Source: Aliiglaciecola sp. 3_MG-2023 (lineage in GTDB: Bacteria > Pseudomonadota > Gammaproteobacteria > Enterobacterales > Alteromonadaceae). Taken from it: a stretch of 37,875 nucleotides of DNA. Location: positions 1 to 37,875 of the forward strand of contig NZ_JAUORV010000025.1 in NCBI RefSeq assembly GCF_030548205.1, written 5' to 3'. The position numbers and the translations under genes were made by a program. A model generated the notes under the pieces. It ran no database searches and was not told the origin of the DNA. It saw nothing but the letters and a program-made list of their open reading frames with translations. Positions 1 to 7,043 of this stretch are shown piece by piece (position 1 is the stretch's first letter; every line of letters begins with the position of its first letter).

Positions 1-7
1 ACAACCT

Positions 8-72
8 GTAGCATGGTCTTTAGGCCATAGACACTAAAACCCCACCACCGCGGGGCTGAAGCACCCGCCTAC
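8..72. repeat. REP-like inverted pair (BIME)
   Basis: Two hairpin units face each other. The first (from 8) begins with GTAG followed by CATGGTC, loop TTTA, and GGCCATA. The second, read on the minus strand from 72, begins GTAG followed by GCGGGTGC, a TTCA loop and GCCCCGC. GTAG followed directly by an imperfect hairpin is the known signature of REP sequences served by RAYT (TnpA_REP) transposases. The same units recur at 134, 27376-27775 and 37625-37875. No transposase gene lies in the window. Confidence 0.8.
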
Positions 73-112
73 AAATATGAACTATTCATTAATGGGGTAA
101 AACCTTAAATTT

Positions 113-197
113 CAGGCACAAAAAAACCAACCTGTAGCATGGTCTTTAGGCCATGGCATCAAACGACAAACAAGCAGGTTAAGTTTGGTACCAGAGG
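113..197 (-). pseudogene. Partial duplicate of tRNA-Leu 3' end and terminator
   Basis: Two blocks repeat those at the intact tRNA-Leu in the same order. A 19-base block at 113-131 is identical to 307-325 (the T-run and first terminator arm), and a 15-base block at 183-197 is identical to 344-358 (the tRNA 3' end with CCA). The rest of the tRNA is not recognisable here. A REP unit fills the middle and adds 33 bases. It may be a decayed tandem tRNA or the scar of an element that integrated at the tRNA 3' end. Confidence 0.55.
134..157 (+). repeat. Single REP-like unit (X type)
   Basis: GTAG at 134-137 is followed by the hairpin CATGGTC-TTTA-GGCCATG. This unit has no inverted partner nearby. 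It sits between two blocks that match the tRNA-Leu terminator (113-131) and the tRNA-Leu 3' end (183-197), so it appears to have entered a decayed copy of that tRNA tail. Confidence 0.75.
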
Positions 198-311
198 GTA
201 AGGCTGGGTGCGTCACCAAGGATGGGTTCAAACTGCGTTTTGTATTATTCATAATCGAAGATATGAAACCAAATATAGTCCGGCGAGTTGATACTTCCTC
301 AAATCGCAGGC

Positions 312-339
312 ACAAAAAAACCAACTCAAAAGTTGGTTT
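312..339 (-). terminator. Terminator of tRNA-Leu
   Basis: A 9-bp perfect stem (318-326 with 331-339) and a four-base loop are followed on the minus strand by a run of seven T. It lies eight bases past the tRNA 3' end and is a textbook intrinsic terminator. Confidence 0.85.
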
Positions 340-346
340 AGATGTT

Positions 347-433
347 TGGTACCAGAGGCCGGACTTGAACCGGCACACCATTACTGGCGGCGGATTTTGA
401 ATCCGCTGCGTCTACCAATTCCGCCACTCTGGC
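347..433 (-). tRNA. tRNA-Leu (anticodon CAA)
   Basis: This 87-nt gene decodes UUG as leucine. On the minus strand the acceptor arm GCCAGAG pairs with CTCTGGT (one G-T pair), then discriminator A and an encoded CCA. The anticodon stem GCGGA/TCCGC encloses the loop TTCAAAA, giving anticodon CAA. The T-arm GCCGG-TTCAAGT-CCGGC is intact, and the long variable arm fits a class II tRNA. A terminator follows directly and a promoter with a GC-rich discriminator precedes it. Confidence 0.97.
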
Positions 434-496
434 AACGTACGTTTAATCAATTTGACTAAGCGTTTGGTATACTCGCTGTGCTAACGAGTGGCACGC

Positions 497-524
497 ATTA
501 TATCTTCGCATTTTCTGCTTGCAA
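497..524 (-). promoter_or_regulatory. Promoter of tRNA-Leu
   Basis: On the minus strand a TTGCAA box (519-524) lies 16 bases before a perfect TATAAT (497-502), about 64 bases upstream of the mature tRNA. The GC-rich stretch GCGTGCC right after the -10 resembles a stringent-response discriminator, as expected for a stable RNA gene. Confidence 0.7.
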
Positions 525-609
525 GTATTTTATGCAATGAACCTCATCAAATGTCGATAAATTAGGCATTATCGAGCATCTGATGTGCCCGATACACTAA
601 TTTTGACAA

Positions 610-954
610 CTAAGCGTAGGTATCTACAGTTTGCAAACTATCAGAACTAGACGTTTGTCCAGTAATTTCAGACAACGCGCTGAAGAACTGGCTGCCTTTT
701 TCCCCATCGCTTAGGGTACTCGCCTGGGACTTATTGCTATCCAGAAAAGATTTTAGTTCCTCTTGTTGATCTTTAGATAATGAACTCAGCATAGAGGTTA
801 CTTGCTCTTGCTGCTCTGATGATAAAGATGCAACCGACGACTCAAGACCGGGAGGAACCGAACCTTGTGGCGGTGGTGGCGGCCTTCTCTGTTGAGTACT
901 ATCCAGGTTGATATCAGCCATATTGATTGAACTACTTTGACTATTAATTTGCAT
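610..954 (-). CDS. Hypothetical Pro/Gln/Ser-rich small protein
   Basis: This 114-residue protein belongs to no family I can name. It has no signal peptide. An N-terminal Ser/Asn stretch is followed by RRPPPPPQG (about 23-31) and then by two similar helical segments built on S-x-(E/D)QQE-x-(V/L)-x-S-x-L (about 45-72), which suggests an internal duplication. The tail is Ser/Thr-rich. An AGGAG site lies six bases before the ATG. It follows the 85-residue secreted protein by 20 bases on the same strand, so the two probably form an operon, divergent from the histidine kinase. The Pro-rich string echoes Pro-rich stretches in that secreted protein and in the kinase sensor domain. Function unknown. 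Confidence 0.75.
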   Translation of the reverse strand: MQINSQSSSINMADINLDSTQQRRPPPPPQGSVPPGLESSVASLSSEQQEQVTSMLSSLSKDQQEELKSFLDSNKSQASTLSDGEKGSQFFSALSEITGQTSSSDSLQTVDTYA

Positions 955-974
955 TATCAGCTCCTAAGTGAGTA

Positions 975-1232
975 TTAATTTTCTGATTGGCGCTGTCCAT
1001 GTCCTTCGGGCACGGCAACAAGTTCATCTTCCATAGTCTGGCAAGTTGCCGTAATGGTATCGCCACGAGGTGTACTGAAGCTGACTTCATCGCCTTCACT
1101 TTTTCCTGAACAAGCCTCAATTGCCTCTTGTGGCGGCTTGCCTCCTGGACCTCCACGCTCTGGTTTTGCAAAGGTCACTGGGCAGACCAAAACGGAACTC
1201 ATAATCAACAATGACATCAATGTTTTTTGCAT
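975..1232 (-). CDS. Small secreted protein with two conserved cysteines (TPRGD type)
   Basis: This 85-residue protein has a signal peptide (about 1-22, ending TFA). After a GGPGGKPP stretch comes a compact domain with C41, a TPRGD motif (54-58) and C64. I chose the ATG at 1232 because GGAG lies nine bases upstream; the longer frame begins with TTG inside that ribosome site. The domain aligns without gaps with the secreted protein at 4700-5008: C41, V50, C64 and A73 match C31, C40, C54 and C63 there. This copy has therefore lost cysteines 2 and 4 together, consistent with a 2-4 disulfide. It is probably periplasmic. Function unknown; the position opposite the kinase gene suggests it is part of that regulon. 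Confidence 0.75.
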   Translation of the reverse strand: MQKTLMSLLIMSSVLVCPVTFAKPERGGPGGKPPQEAIEACSGKSEGDEVSFSTPRGDTITATCQTMEDELVAVPEGHGQRQSEN

Positions 1233-1398
1233 TTGGCTATTCTCCAAAATTAATAAATTTTAAACGGTTTAATTAACTATTATCACGATTTTAATACTAA
1301 CAAAGGAATGTGCAGAAAATGTGCACTTACCGTGGAATAAAGGGCTACTTGGGCTTTTGTCACTAGTGCATGCCCTATTCACTCGATATACTTGCCCC

Positions 1399-2877
1399 AT
1401 GAAAATGACATCGAAACTATTTTTAATTTTATTGGGCCTGGTCACCACTATGCTGGTGATTTCTTTGAGCCTTGCCCAATGGAGCTTTAAACAAGGATTT
1501 TTGGAATTTGTTTCCGGAATAGAACAGAGCCGTCTTGAAAAAATTAGCGGTGACTTGTTGTCCCAGTATATTGCCTCCGATAACAGTTGGGAGGATGTAC
1601 AACGTGTTGGGCTAGATGACTTTATTTCAAATAACAAAAGTTTCAACTCGCCACCAAAGCATCCACCTATGCGTAACGGAGGTGCGGGAAAACCACCAAG
1701 ACGGGTTCCACCTCCTCATCTTCAACAACCTCCCGACAGATTAGGTGTAGAACCTGGGCTAGGTGATCCCTGGCGTGAAAAAGCATCTGGCCCACCGACT
1801 GCGTTATTTGATGCAAAAGGCTCGCTAATTTCAGGAGAAGATCACTCTGCTAACAGTGAGAACTCCTTTAGCTATCCACTGTTTGTAAACGATATTAAAG
1901 TAGGCGAATTGAGAAGTTGGCCGACGATCGAAGGCTCGTCAGAGTCAGCCAGTTTATTCGCCCAAAAACAACTCATTGCTTTTCTAATTATTGGACTTGC
2001 CTGTGCGCTTCTAGCTGGGTTACTGTCACTACTGATATCGCGTAAATTGCTGCAACCCATCAAGTTAATTATGCAAGGAGTTTCGCAACTGAGTAGCGGA
2101 AATTATAATGTGAATCTCACCTCTGAACGCAAAGATGAACTTGGCGAACTGATGGAGAATGTTTCCTATTTAAGCCAGACATTGAATAAAAACCGTTCCG
2201 CTAAAAATCGATTTTTTGCCGATATTTCCCATGAGTTAAGAACACCGTTAACAGTATTAACCGGTGAAATTGATTTACTAAAAGAAGGGATACGACCGTT
2301 CAATCTGAAAAACTTACTTTCCCTAGAGCAAGAAACGGAACGGCTGAATCACTTAATTGATGACCTGTACCAATTATCCTTATCCGATGTAGGGGCCCTG
2401 AAATACAACATGGTTTCAACGAACTTATCGGAGACCCTAGAGCGAAGTATTCAAAGTGTGCAACAGCAAGCGGAGTTAAAAGGGTTAAAAATCAGCTCTA
2501 AAATCCCACCGAACTTAACTATGAAAATGGATAGTCGGAGAATTGAGCAACTTTGTTTGAACTTACTCATGAATTCCATTGCCTATACGGATGCGCCTGG
2601 TCAGATAGACATAGTGCTGACTGTAGAGCAGGATCATATTAGTTTACGCATAAACGACTCTAAGCCATCGGTGTGTCAAAGTGACTGTGACAAACTTTTC
2701 GAGCCGCTGTTTAGAGTAGATTCATCCCGCACCAGCAGAGAGTCGGGTGCAGGTTTAGGTCTAACCATTAGTAAAAATATTGCCGAGGCTCATCTAGGCC
2801 AAATCAAAGCATCGCCATCTTCTTTAGGCGGTTTATGTATCGAAGTGATATTCCCACTACCAAGAGGTGAGAAGTGA
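1399..2877 (+). CDS. BaeS-like sensor histidine kinase
   Basis: An inner-membrane sensor kinase of 492 residues. TM1 is about 7-27 and TM2 about 191-213. The HAMP domain follows (214-265), then the phosphoacceptor motif DISHELRTPL with His278, an N-box (NLLMNSIAYTD) and the ATP lid GAGLGL. The closest known pattern is BaeS of E. coli. The G1 box reads NDSKPSV, where BaeS-type kinases have DSAPGV, so its glycine is missing. The periplasmic domain carries an unusual Pro-rich, basic segment (about 85-133). I took the ATG at 1399 because it starts the TM1 segment; the frame is open from a GTG at 1321 and no strong ribosome site settles the choice. It overlaps the response-regulator gene by four bases. 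Confidence 0.88.
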   Translation: MKMTSKLFLILLGLVTTMLVISLSLAQWSFKQGFLEFVSGIEQSRLEKISGDLLSQYIASDNSWEDVQRVGLDDFISNNKSFNSPPKHPPMRNGGAGKPPRRVPPPHLQQPPDRLGVEPGLGDPWREKASGPPTALFDAKGSLISGEDHSANSENSFSYPLFVNDIKVGELRSWPTIEGSSESASLFAQKQLIAFLIIGLACALLAGLLSLLISRKLLQPIKLIMQGVSQLSSGNYNVNLTSERKDELGELMENVSYLSQTLNKNRSAKNRFFADISHELRTPLTVLTGEIDLLKEGIRPFNLKNLLSLEQETERLNHLIDDLYQLSLSDVGALKYNMVSTNLSETLERSIQSVQQQAELKGLKISSKIPPNLTMKMDSRRIEQLCLNLLMNSIAYTDAPGQIDIVLTVEQDHISLRINDSKPSVCQSDCDKLFEPLFRVDSSRTSRESGAGLGLTISKNIAEAHLGQIKASPSSLGGLCIEVIFPLPRGEK

Positions 2878-3560
2878 ATCAACAAAAACATGTTCTTATA
2901 GTGGAAGATGAGCCTAAAATTGCTCAAATATTAGTAGAGTTTTTGCAACTAGAGCATTTTCAAGTTACGGTTTTACACGATGGTAAAAACGTCATTGAGT
3001 TTGTCAAAAAAAACACCCCAGATTTTATTATCTTAGATGTAATGTTGCCGTTTAAAGATGGCTACACCCTATGCAAAGAAATTCGCCAATTCTCATCCGT
3101 TCCTATATTAATGTTAACCGCCAGAGTTGATGAGATCGACAAAATCATGGGATTAGGCATAGGGGCTGACGATTACGTTTGCAAACCTTTCTCAGCCAGA
3201 GAAGTAGTCGCAAGAGTACAAGCCATTTTGCGACGATCCGAGCAACAATCCCTATCCATGGAGAATGTCGTATCATACAAAAATATTCAACTGGATTTGG
3301 CTCGCCACCAAACATCCGTAGACGATATTCATGTTGAATTAACACCGGTAGAATTCCGTTTATTGTTGGCCTTAGTTAAGCGGCCAGGCGTAGTGTTTTC
3401 CCGGGAACAACTAATGAATACCTGCTACGAAGATGAACGCATTGTAAGCTCACGTACCATCGATAGTCATATGAAAAACCTAAGAGCCAAGTTGCAAACT
3501 GATCAATCAGCAAACTCACTTTTGCACTCAATTTATGGGGTTGGTTATAAAATAGAGTAA
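2874..3560 (+). CDS. BaeR-like response regulator (OmpR family)
   Basis: This 228-residue cytoplasmic DNA-binding regulator is the partner of the upstream kinase. The receiver domain (about 6-118) has the acidic pair E11/D12, phosphoacceptor Asp55 in LDVMLP, and Lys104 in CKPFS. A winged-helix OmpR/PhoB domain follows (about 130-228, ending in GVGYK). The sequence around REVVARVQAILRR is BaeR-like. It starts at GTG in a GTGA overlap with the kinase stop, with a GAGG site upstream, so the two are translationally coupled. Likely targets are the envelope genes on both sides. Confidence 0.92.
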   Translation: MNQQKHVLIVEDEPKIAQILVEFLQLEHFQVTVLHDGKNVIEFVKKNTPDFIILDVMLPFKDGYTLCKEIRQFSSVPILMLTARVDEIDKIMGLGIGADDYVCKPFSAREVVARVQAILRRSEQQSLSMENVVSYKNIQLDLARHQTSVDDIHVELTPVEFRLLLALVKRPGVVFSREQLMNTCYEDERIVSSRTIDSHMKNLRAKLQTDQSANSLLHSIYGVGYKIE

Positions 3561-3636
3561 GTTCAAAGCCGTGGAGGCATTGCGCGCTTAAAATTAAGTC
3601 AAAAACGCACTTTAATTGCACCGTTTCTACACATTT

Positions 3637-3650
3637 AAGGGTTAACCTTT
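3637..3650. promoter_or_regulatory. Near-palindrome upstream of the YHYH operon
   Basis: AAGGGTTAACCTTT is a 14-bp palindrome with one mismatched pair, centred on GTTAAC, and lies about 40 bases before the lipoprotein start. It could be an operator, possibly for the neighbouring BaeR-like regulator, but I see no second copy in front of the divergent genes. Confidence 0.3.
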
Positions 3651-3688
3651 GCCCAACATAATGTGAATAAAAAAACAGAGGCGTGAAA

Positions 3689-4681
3689 ATGCAAAAAAAG
3701 CCGTTCTTCGGATTACTATTGATTCTAACTACCGCACTTTTATACGGATGCAATGGCAGCCAAACCGACGAAGCCTCTGGTGATGAAGATTCCGATACTG
3801 ACGACAGTGCGGTTACTACTCAATCCACGTTCGACCCAGATGTTTTTCACGATGGTGCACTACTTGACACTCCGACCATAGAAGACTGTACGTTATCTGG
3901 TGGCACTTCAACCACTTGTTACAGAGTCACTATTGCTGGCGAGCCTGTGACAACAGATATTGGACCATTCTGCCCCCCTACGATTGATTCAGATGCCAGT
4001 GAAGGCGGAATATGGTTTGATGGTTCCGGGGAAGTATATGATATCGACGGCGAATTCATTCTCAATCTTGAAAACCTTTACGGCAGTGACTGGCAACTTT
4101 ATGATCCTGAAACCGGCATAGTCAAGGTAACCGATACACAAGCTTCCTGCGAAGGGGCTGCTCGTCCAAATGTGGCAGAAGAATACCAAAATCACTGTGT
4201 AGAATGTTCCTTAAGCTATTTTGGGGGAGCCGTATCTGAAACTTTTTTAATACCTGTAGAACCTGTGCCATTGAGTAACCCGGACAGTATTAACAACAAC
4301 AATTTAGGATTGACGGTCAATGGTGTAGTACTGGCTCCACCAGCACCAGTAGATGCTATTCTTGCTGCCAATACCATTGCCGCATTTGATGATTGTGGCG
4401 GCCATATTAACCCTTTTGAAGGATACCATTATCACGCTTCAACGGGATGTACCGAATCCGTTTTCCAAAGTGATAACCATGCGAGTTTATTGGGGTATGC
4501 CCTCGATGGATATGAAATATATGGCATGTTAAATATGGCTGGAGAGGAAGATTACGACTTAGACGAATGCCGCGGTCATAGTGACGAGACAAGAGGCTAT
4601 CATTACCATTCAGCAAGCGCTGGCGAAAATATGTTCATCGGTTGTTTCAAAGGTGAACAAGGATCAATTGTCCAAGAGTAA
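3689..4681 (+). CDS. YHYH-domain lipoprotein
   Basis: A 330-residue predicted lipoprotein. The signal peptide ends in LLYG-C, with lipobox Cys21, and is followed by an acidic Ser/Asp linker. The C-terminal half holds the two hallmarks of the YHYH family (PF14240): GYHYH at 245-249, after DDCGGHINPFE, and GYHYH at 303-307, after DECRGH. Several cysteines are spread through the protein. The biochemical role of the family is not established; the paired His/Tyr clusters suggest metal or copper binding, which is inference. The ATG at 3689 is preferred over the GTG at 3683 because AGAGG lies eight bases before the ATG but only two before the GTG. It is followed after 18 bases by a small secreted protein, so the two form an operon. 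Confidence 0.88.
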   Translation: MQKKPFFGLLLILTTALLYGCNGSQTDEASGDEDSDTDDSAVTTQSTFDPDVFHDGALLDTPTIEDCTLSGGTSTTCYRVTIAGEPVTTDIGPFCPPTIDSDASEGGIWFDGSGEVYDIDGEFILNLENLYGSDWQLYDPETGIVKVTDTQASCEGAARPNVAEEYQNHCVECSLSYFGGAVSETFLIPVEPVPLSNPDSINNNNLGLTVNGVVLAPPAPVDAILAANTIAAFDDCGGHINPFEGYHYHASTGCTESVFQSDNHASLLGYALDGYEIYGMLNMAGEEDYDLDECRGHSDETRGYHYHSASAGENMFIGCFKGEQGSIVQE

Positions 4682-4699
4682 ACAAGTAAGGAAACAATA

Positions 4700-5008
4700 A
4701 TGAAAAAATACCTAGGCCTGATGATTACGTTACTTACATTCAACAGTTTCGCCCACCAGGGACATATCGATGATACGGCGTTATTGGCCTGTACCGAGAA
4801 ACAAAAATCGGATCCATGTGGCTATGTTGCATCGAATTTAAAACTGCACAAAGGCAGTTGCCAGCAATTCAATCAGCATCTCATTTGTGTTCGTAATGAA
4901 CCCCTTGAAACCGTAAACGAAGAGAAACTCGCTAAATTAAGATCTGAAGGTAAGGTAACCATATCAAGCTGGCTGTCAAAACATCACGCTCCACATGCAG
5001 ACCATTAA
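4700..5008 (+). CDS. Small secreted four-Cys, His-rich protein
   Basis: A 102-residue exported protein with a signal peptide ending SFA (residue 18). The mature form begins HQGH and ends HHAPHADH, so both termini could bind metal. Four cysteines sit at 31, 40, 54 and 63 with C-8-C-13-C-8-C spacing, suggesting two disulfides. The cysteine positions match those of the small secreted protein at 975-1232 exactly, with no gaps. The ribosome site AAGGA is well placed. It is co-transcribed with the YHYH lipoprotein and ends before a GC-rich hairpin. I know of no function; periplasmic metal handling is a guess. Confidence 0.82.
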   Translation: MKKYLGLMITLLTFNSFAHQGHIDDTALLACTEKQKSDPCGYVASNLKLHKGSCQQFNQHLICVRNEPLETVNEEKLAKLRSEGKVTISSWLSKHHAPHADH

Positions 5009-5030
5009 TGCGCTGTGTTAAACCGAGTGA

Positions 5031-5054
5031 CAAGGGGCTTAAAATCGCCCCTTG
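5031..5054 (+). terminator. Hairpin after the YHYH operon
   Basis: CAAGGGGC and GCCCCTTG form an 8-bp stem with an eight-base loop, 23 bases after the stop codon. There is no clear U-run, so termination here may be inefficient, or the hairpin may protect the mRNA end. Confidence 0.55.
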
Positions 5055-5093
5055 GCTAAGATCACCAACCATTTAAATTAGCTAATAGGGCTT

Positions 5094-5744
5094 TTATCGA
5101 TCACTAAAGTCATACACTTTAGGTAGATAAAGATCTTCGCCAGCTTTGTGTTTTTTCGCCATAACATCGAAAAGCGAACGCACCGAAATTCCGTGTACCT
5201 TCACCACATTTAATTTTTTTTGCAGGTCGTCAATGAAATCCTCACTAATATTATGGGCGTACTTTATTAGTTCCAGATCTGCTTCATCTCCAATATCAAA
5301 ATAGCTTTGAATAAACGTGTGCAATTGCGCGATGCGGAAGAGCACTTTCATGGAGCTAGGACGCCAGCGCTTAAACTCCATATCAGGGTGATTTATTAGC
5401 TCTCTATCCACTTCTTGGTTTTTCATCCACGGAATACAGTGAACTTCAAATCCTCTATGGGTAAACACCTTATAGATAGATACTCTTGGGGAACTTACGA
5501 AGTCAATTGAGTTGAGTTGTCCGGGCTGACTTTCAAGGGTTTGAGGATTCCAATTAGACTGATCTAGCAAATCATCAAGTGAGTTTTCAAAGCCGTAACG
5601 AAACATTCCTTCGGCTAACCCTAAAGATGTTGAGACAGCGTGATAAAACGCGGGAACATTATTGAAGGTGATTTTTTGTTTAAGGCGATTAATGTCTCGC
5701 AACACTAAATCTTGGCCATTTTTGATGTTAGAAGTTACCGTCAT
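5094..5744 (-). CDS. Hypothetical cytoplasmic protein
   Basis: A 216-residue protein that I do not recognise. It has no signal peptide and no membrane segment, and it is mixed alpha/beta with many charged residues. Features visible are an aromatic stretch EVHCIPWMKNQE near the middle and a KRWRPSSMKVLFRIAQ segment that looks like an amphipathic helix. The ATG is preceded only by a weak GGAAAA. It lies downstream of kdgK on the same strand, with a 93-base gap. It converges with the YHYH operon. No function proposed. Confidence 0.7.
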   Translation of the reverse strand: MTVTSNIKNGQDLVLRDINRLKQKITFNNVPAFYHAVSTSLGLAEGMFRYGFENSLDDLLDQSNWNPQTLESQPGQLNSIDFVSSPRVSIYKVFTHRGFEVHCIPWMKNQEVDRELINHPDMEFKRWRPSSMKVLFRIAQLHTFIQSYFDIGDEADLELIKYAHNISEDFIDDLQKKLNVVKVHGISVRSLFDVMAKKHKAGEDLYLPKVYDFSDR

Positions 5745-5837
5745 TTTTCCGATTGCATTTAACCAAATTCAATATAGCGAATAATCTACTTCAATGTGGC
5801 TAAATGCAAGGAATGGATAGGGGCTGGTCAAATAAGG

Positions 5838-6806
5838 TTACGCGGCTTGGTATGCTTTCCAGAAACAGTTGAACTTGTCTTGAGGCATAATTGCGCCTCG
5901 ATGATTTGTCACTTCTTTAGCCACCGCAGCGGCATGTTCAATTGCGCTTTTTATATTTAATCCTGCAATTCTTGCTCCCAAGTACACACCGGCAAAAGCA
6001 TCACCTGCTGAAGTGGAATCAATAACTTCAGGGTTTGGTGTCACTTGTACTTCACATAAAGCTTCATTGGAATACCCAAAAATACTGTTTGCACCATCTT
6101 TTATAACCAATTCATCAAAACCGCAAGTACGTAAAAACTTGATAATTTGCTCCCGCTGTCGCAATTCGAATAGCTCGAAATCCTCAATCCCTGGAAGTAA
6201 AATATTCGCCACTTGGAAACCTTGACCTATTCTATTCTTGGCGACCTTAGGACTCTCCCACAACGCAGGGCGATAATTGGGATCAAAGGCAATATTTACC
6301 CCTTTATTGCGTAAGCGACCAAGCAAATGCAGCAAACGAGCACGATCTTGCTCATCTAAAATGGCTAAAGTGATGCCTGAAAAAAATATCAGTTGGGAGT
6401 CTTCTAGAGCCTGCTCTGCATCGGCTGACAAATTTTTCATGAGCTGCTTTGCTGCTGAGTCACTGCGCCAATACAAAAAAGAACGCTCGCCTTGGTCATC
6501 TGTTTGTACCATATAGGTGCCCATGATACGTTTTGAATCAACTTCAATAAATCGATTAGCTAAACCTTCTAGCTGCAAGGTATCGATTAGCTGTGTGCTG
6601 ACAGCATCATTACCAATACAACTCATAAAGTTGACATCTAGATGCTCAAAAGCACGTTTCATATAAACACTGCTATTATAGGTATCTCCAGCAAAGCTTT
6701 TATAAAACTTGTCGTGGTCATATTGACTGAGTTCCATCATACACTCCCCTATCATTACAATGGGTTTTGCTGAATGTATGTTCGAATTAGTACTTTTTTG
6801 CATCAT
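5838..6806 (-). CDS. kdgK: 2-keto-3-deoxygluconate kinase
   Basis: A 322-residue PfkB-family sugar kinase that phosphorylates 2-keto-3-deoxygluconate (KDG) to KDPG in the cytoplasm, the entry of uronate, alginate and pectin breakdown into the Entner-Doudoroff route. The N-terminus (MIGECMMELS) and the FAGDTYNSSVYMKRA segment match KdgK. The PfkB signature STSAGDAFAG places the catalytic base at about Asp269. The start is the first of two adjacent ATG codons. It is divergent from a FadR-type regulator across 714 bases, the usual arrangement for a regulator of sugar-acid catabolism. KDPG aldolase and uronate enzymes are not in the window. Confidence 0.92.
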   Translation of the reverse strand: MMQKSTNSNIHSAKPIVMIGECMMELSQYDHDKFYKSFAGDTYNSSVYMKRAFEHLDVNFMSCIGNDAVSTQLIDTLQLEGLANRFIEVDSKRIMGTYMVQTDDQGERSFLYWRSDSAAKQLMKNLSADAEQALEDSQLIFFSGITLAILDEQDRARLLHLLGRLRNKGVNIAFDPNYRPALWESPKVAKNRIGQGFQVANILLPGIEDFELFELRQREQIIKFLRTCGFDELVIKDGANSIFGYSNEALCEVQVTPNPEVIDSTSAGDAFAGVYLGARIAGLNIKSAIEHAAAVAKEVTNHRGAIMPQDKFNCFWKAYQAA

Positions 6807-6928
6807 TATTTAGCTCACTTGTTCGTAAAACTACACTTGGATCAGGGAGATCTGCTATTTATGTCTAGCTTCTGACGGTTCACATTAAACCACCAACAAC
6901 AAACTAACCAAAATAGGATTGTAACATT

Positions 6929-6947
6929 ACCAATTATAAATATTGGT
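6929..6947. promoter_or_regulatory. Candidate GntR operator (ACCAAT-7-ATTGGT)
   Basis: A perfect 6-bp inverted repeat with a seven-base spacer, about 125 bases upstream of kdgK. The half site matches the UxuR/ExuR half site, although the orientation and spacing differ from the classic ATTGGT-ACCAAT order. Assignment to the adjacent regulator is inference. Confidence 0.35.
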
Positions 6948-7027
6948 CTTACCACAATATAAATTTCAATAGTGAACGAACATTTTGACTGGAACATAGT
7001 GGATTCAAAAGTAAGGGGGAAAGAATA

Positions 7028-7043
7028 GGCCACCGAAGTGGCC
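7028..7043. other. GC-rich hairpin GGCCAC-CGAA-GTGGCC
   Basis: A 6-bp perfect stem with a CGAA loop in otherwise AT-rich DNA between kdgK and the regulator gene. No T-run follows on either strand, so it is not an obvious terminator. It may be part of an untranslated RNA structure or a protein-binding site. Confidence 0.4.

Noticed and set aside
183-290. A second complete tRNA next to tRNA-Leu
   Set aside because: Only the last 15 bases match; no anticodon or D-arm can be folded from the neighbouring sequence.
1319-1366. Short upstream open frame before the histidine kinase
   Set aside because: A 15-codon frame starts after a weak AAGGA, but it has no notable residues and no attenuator-like structure follows.
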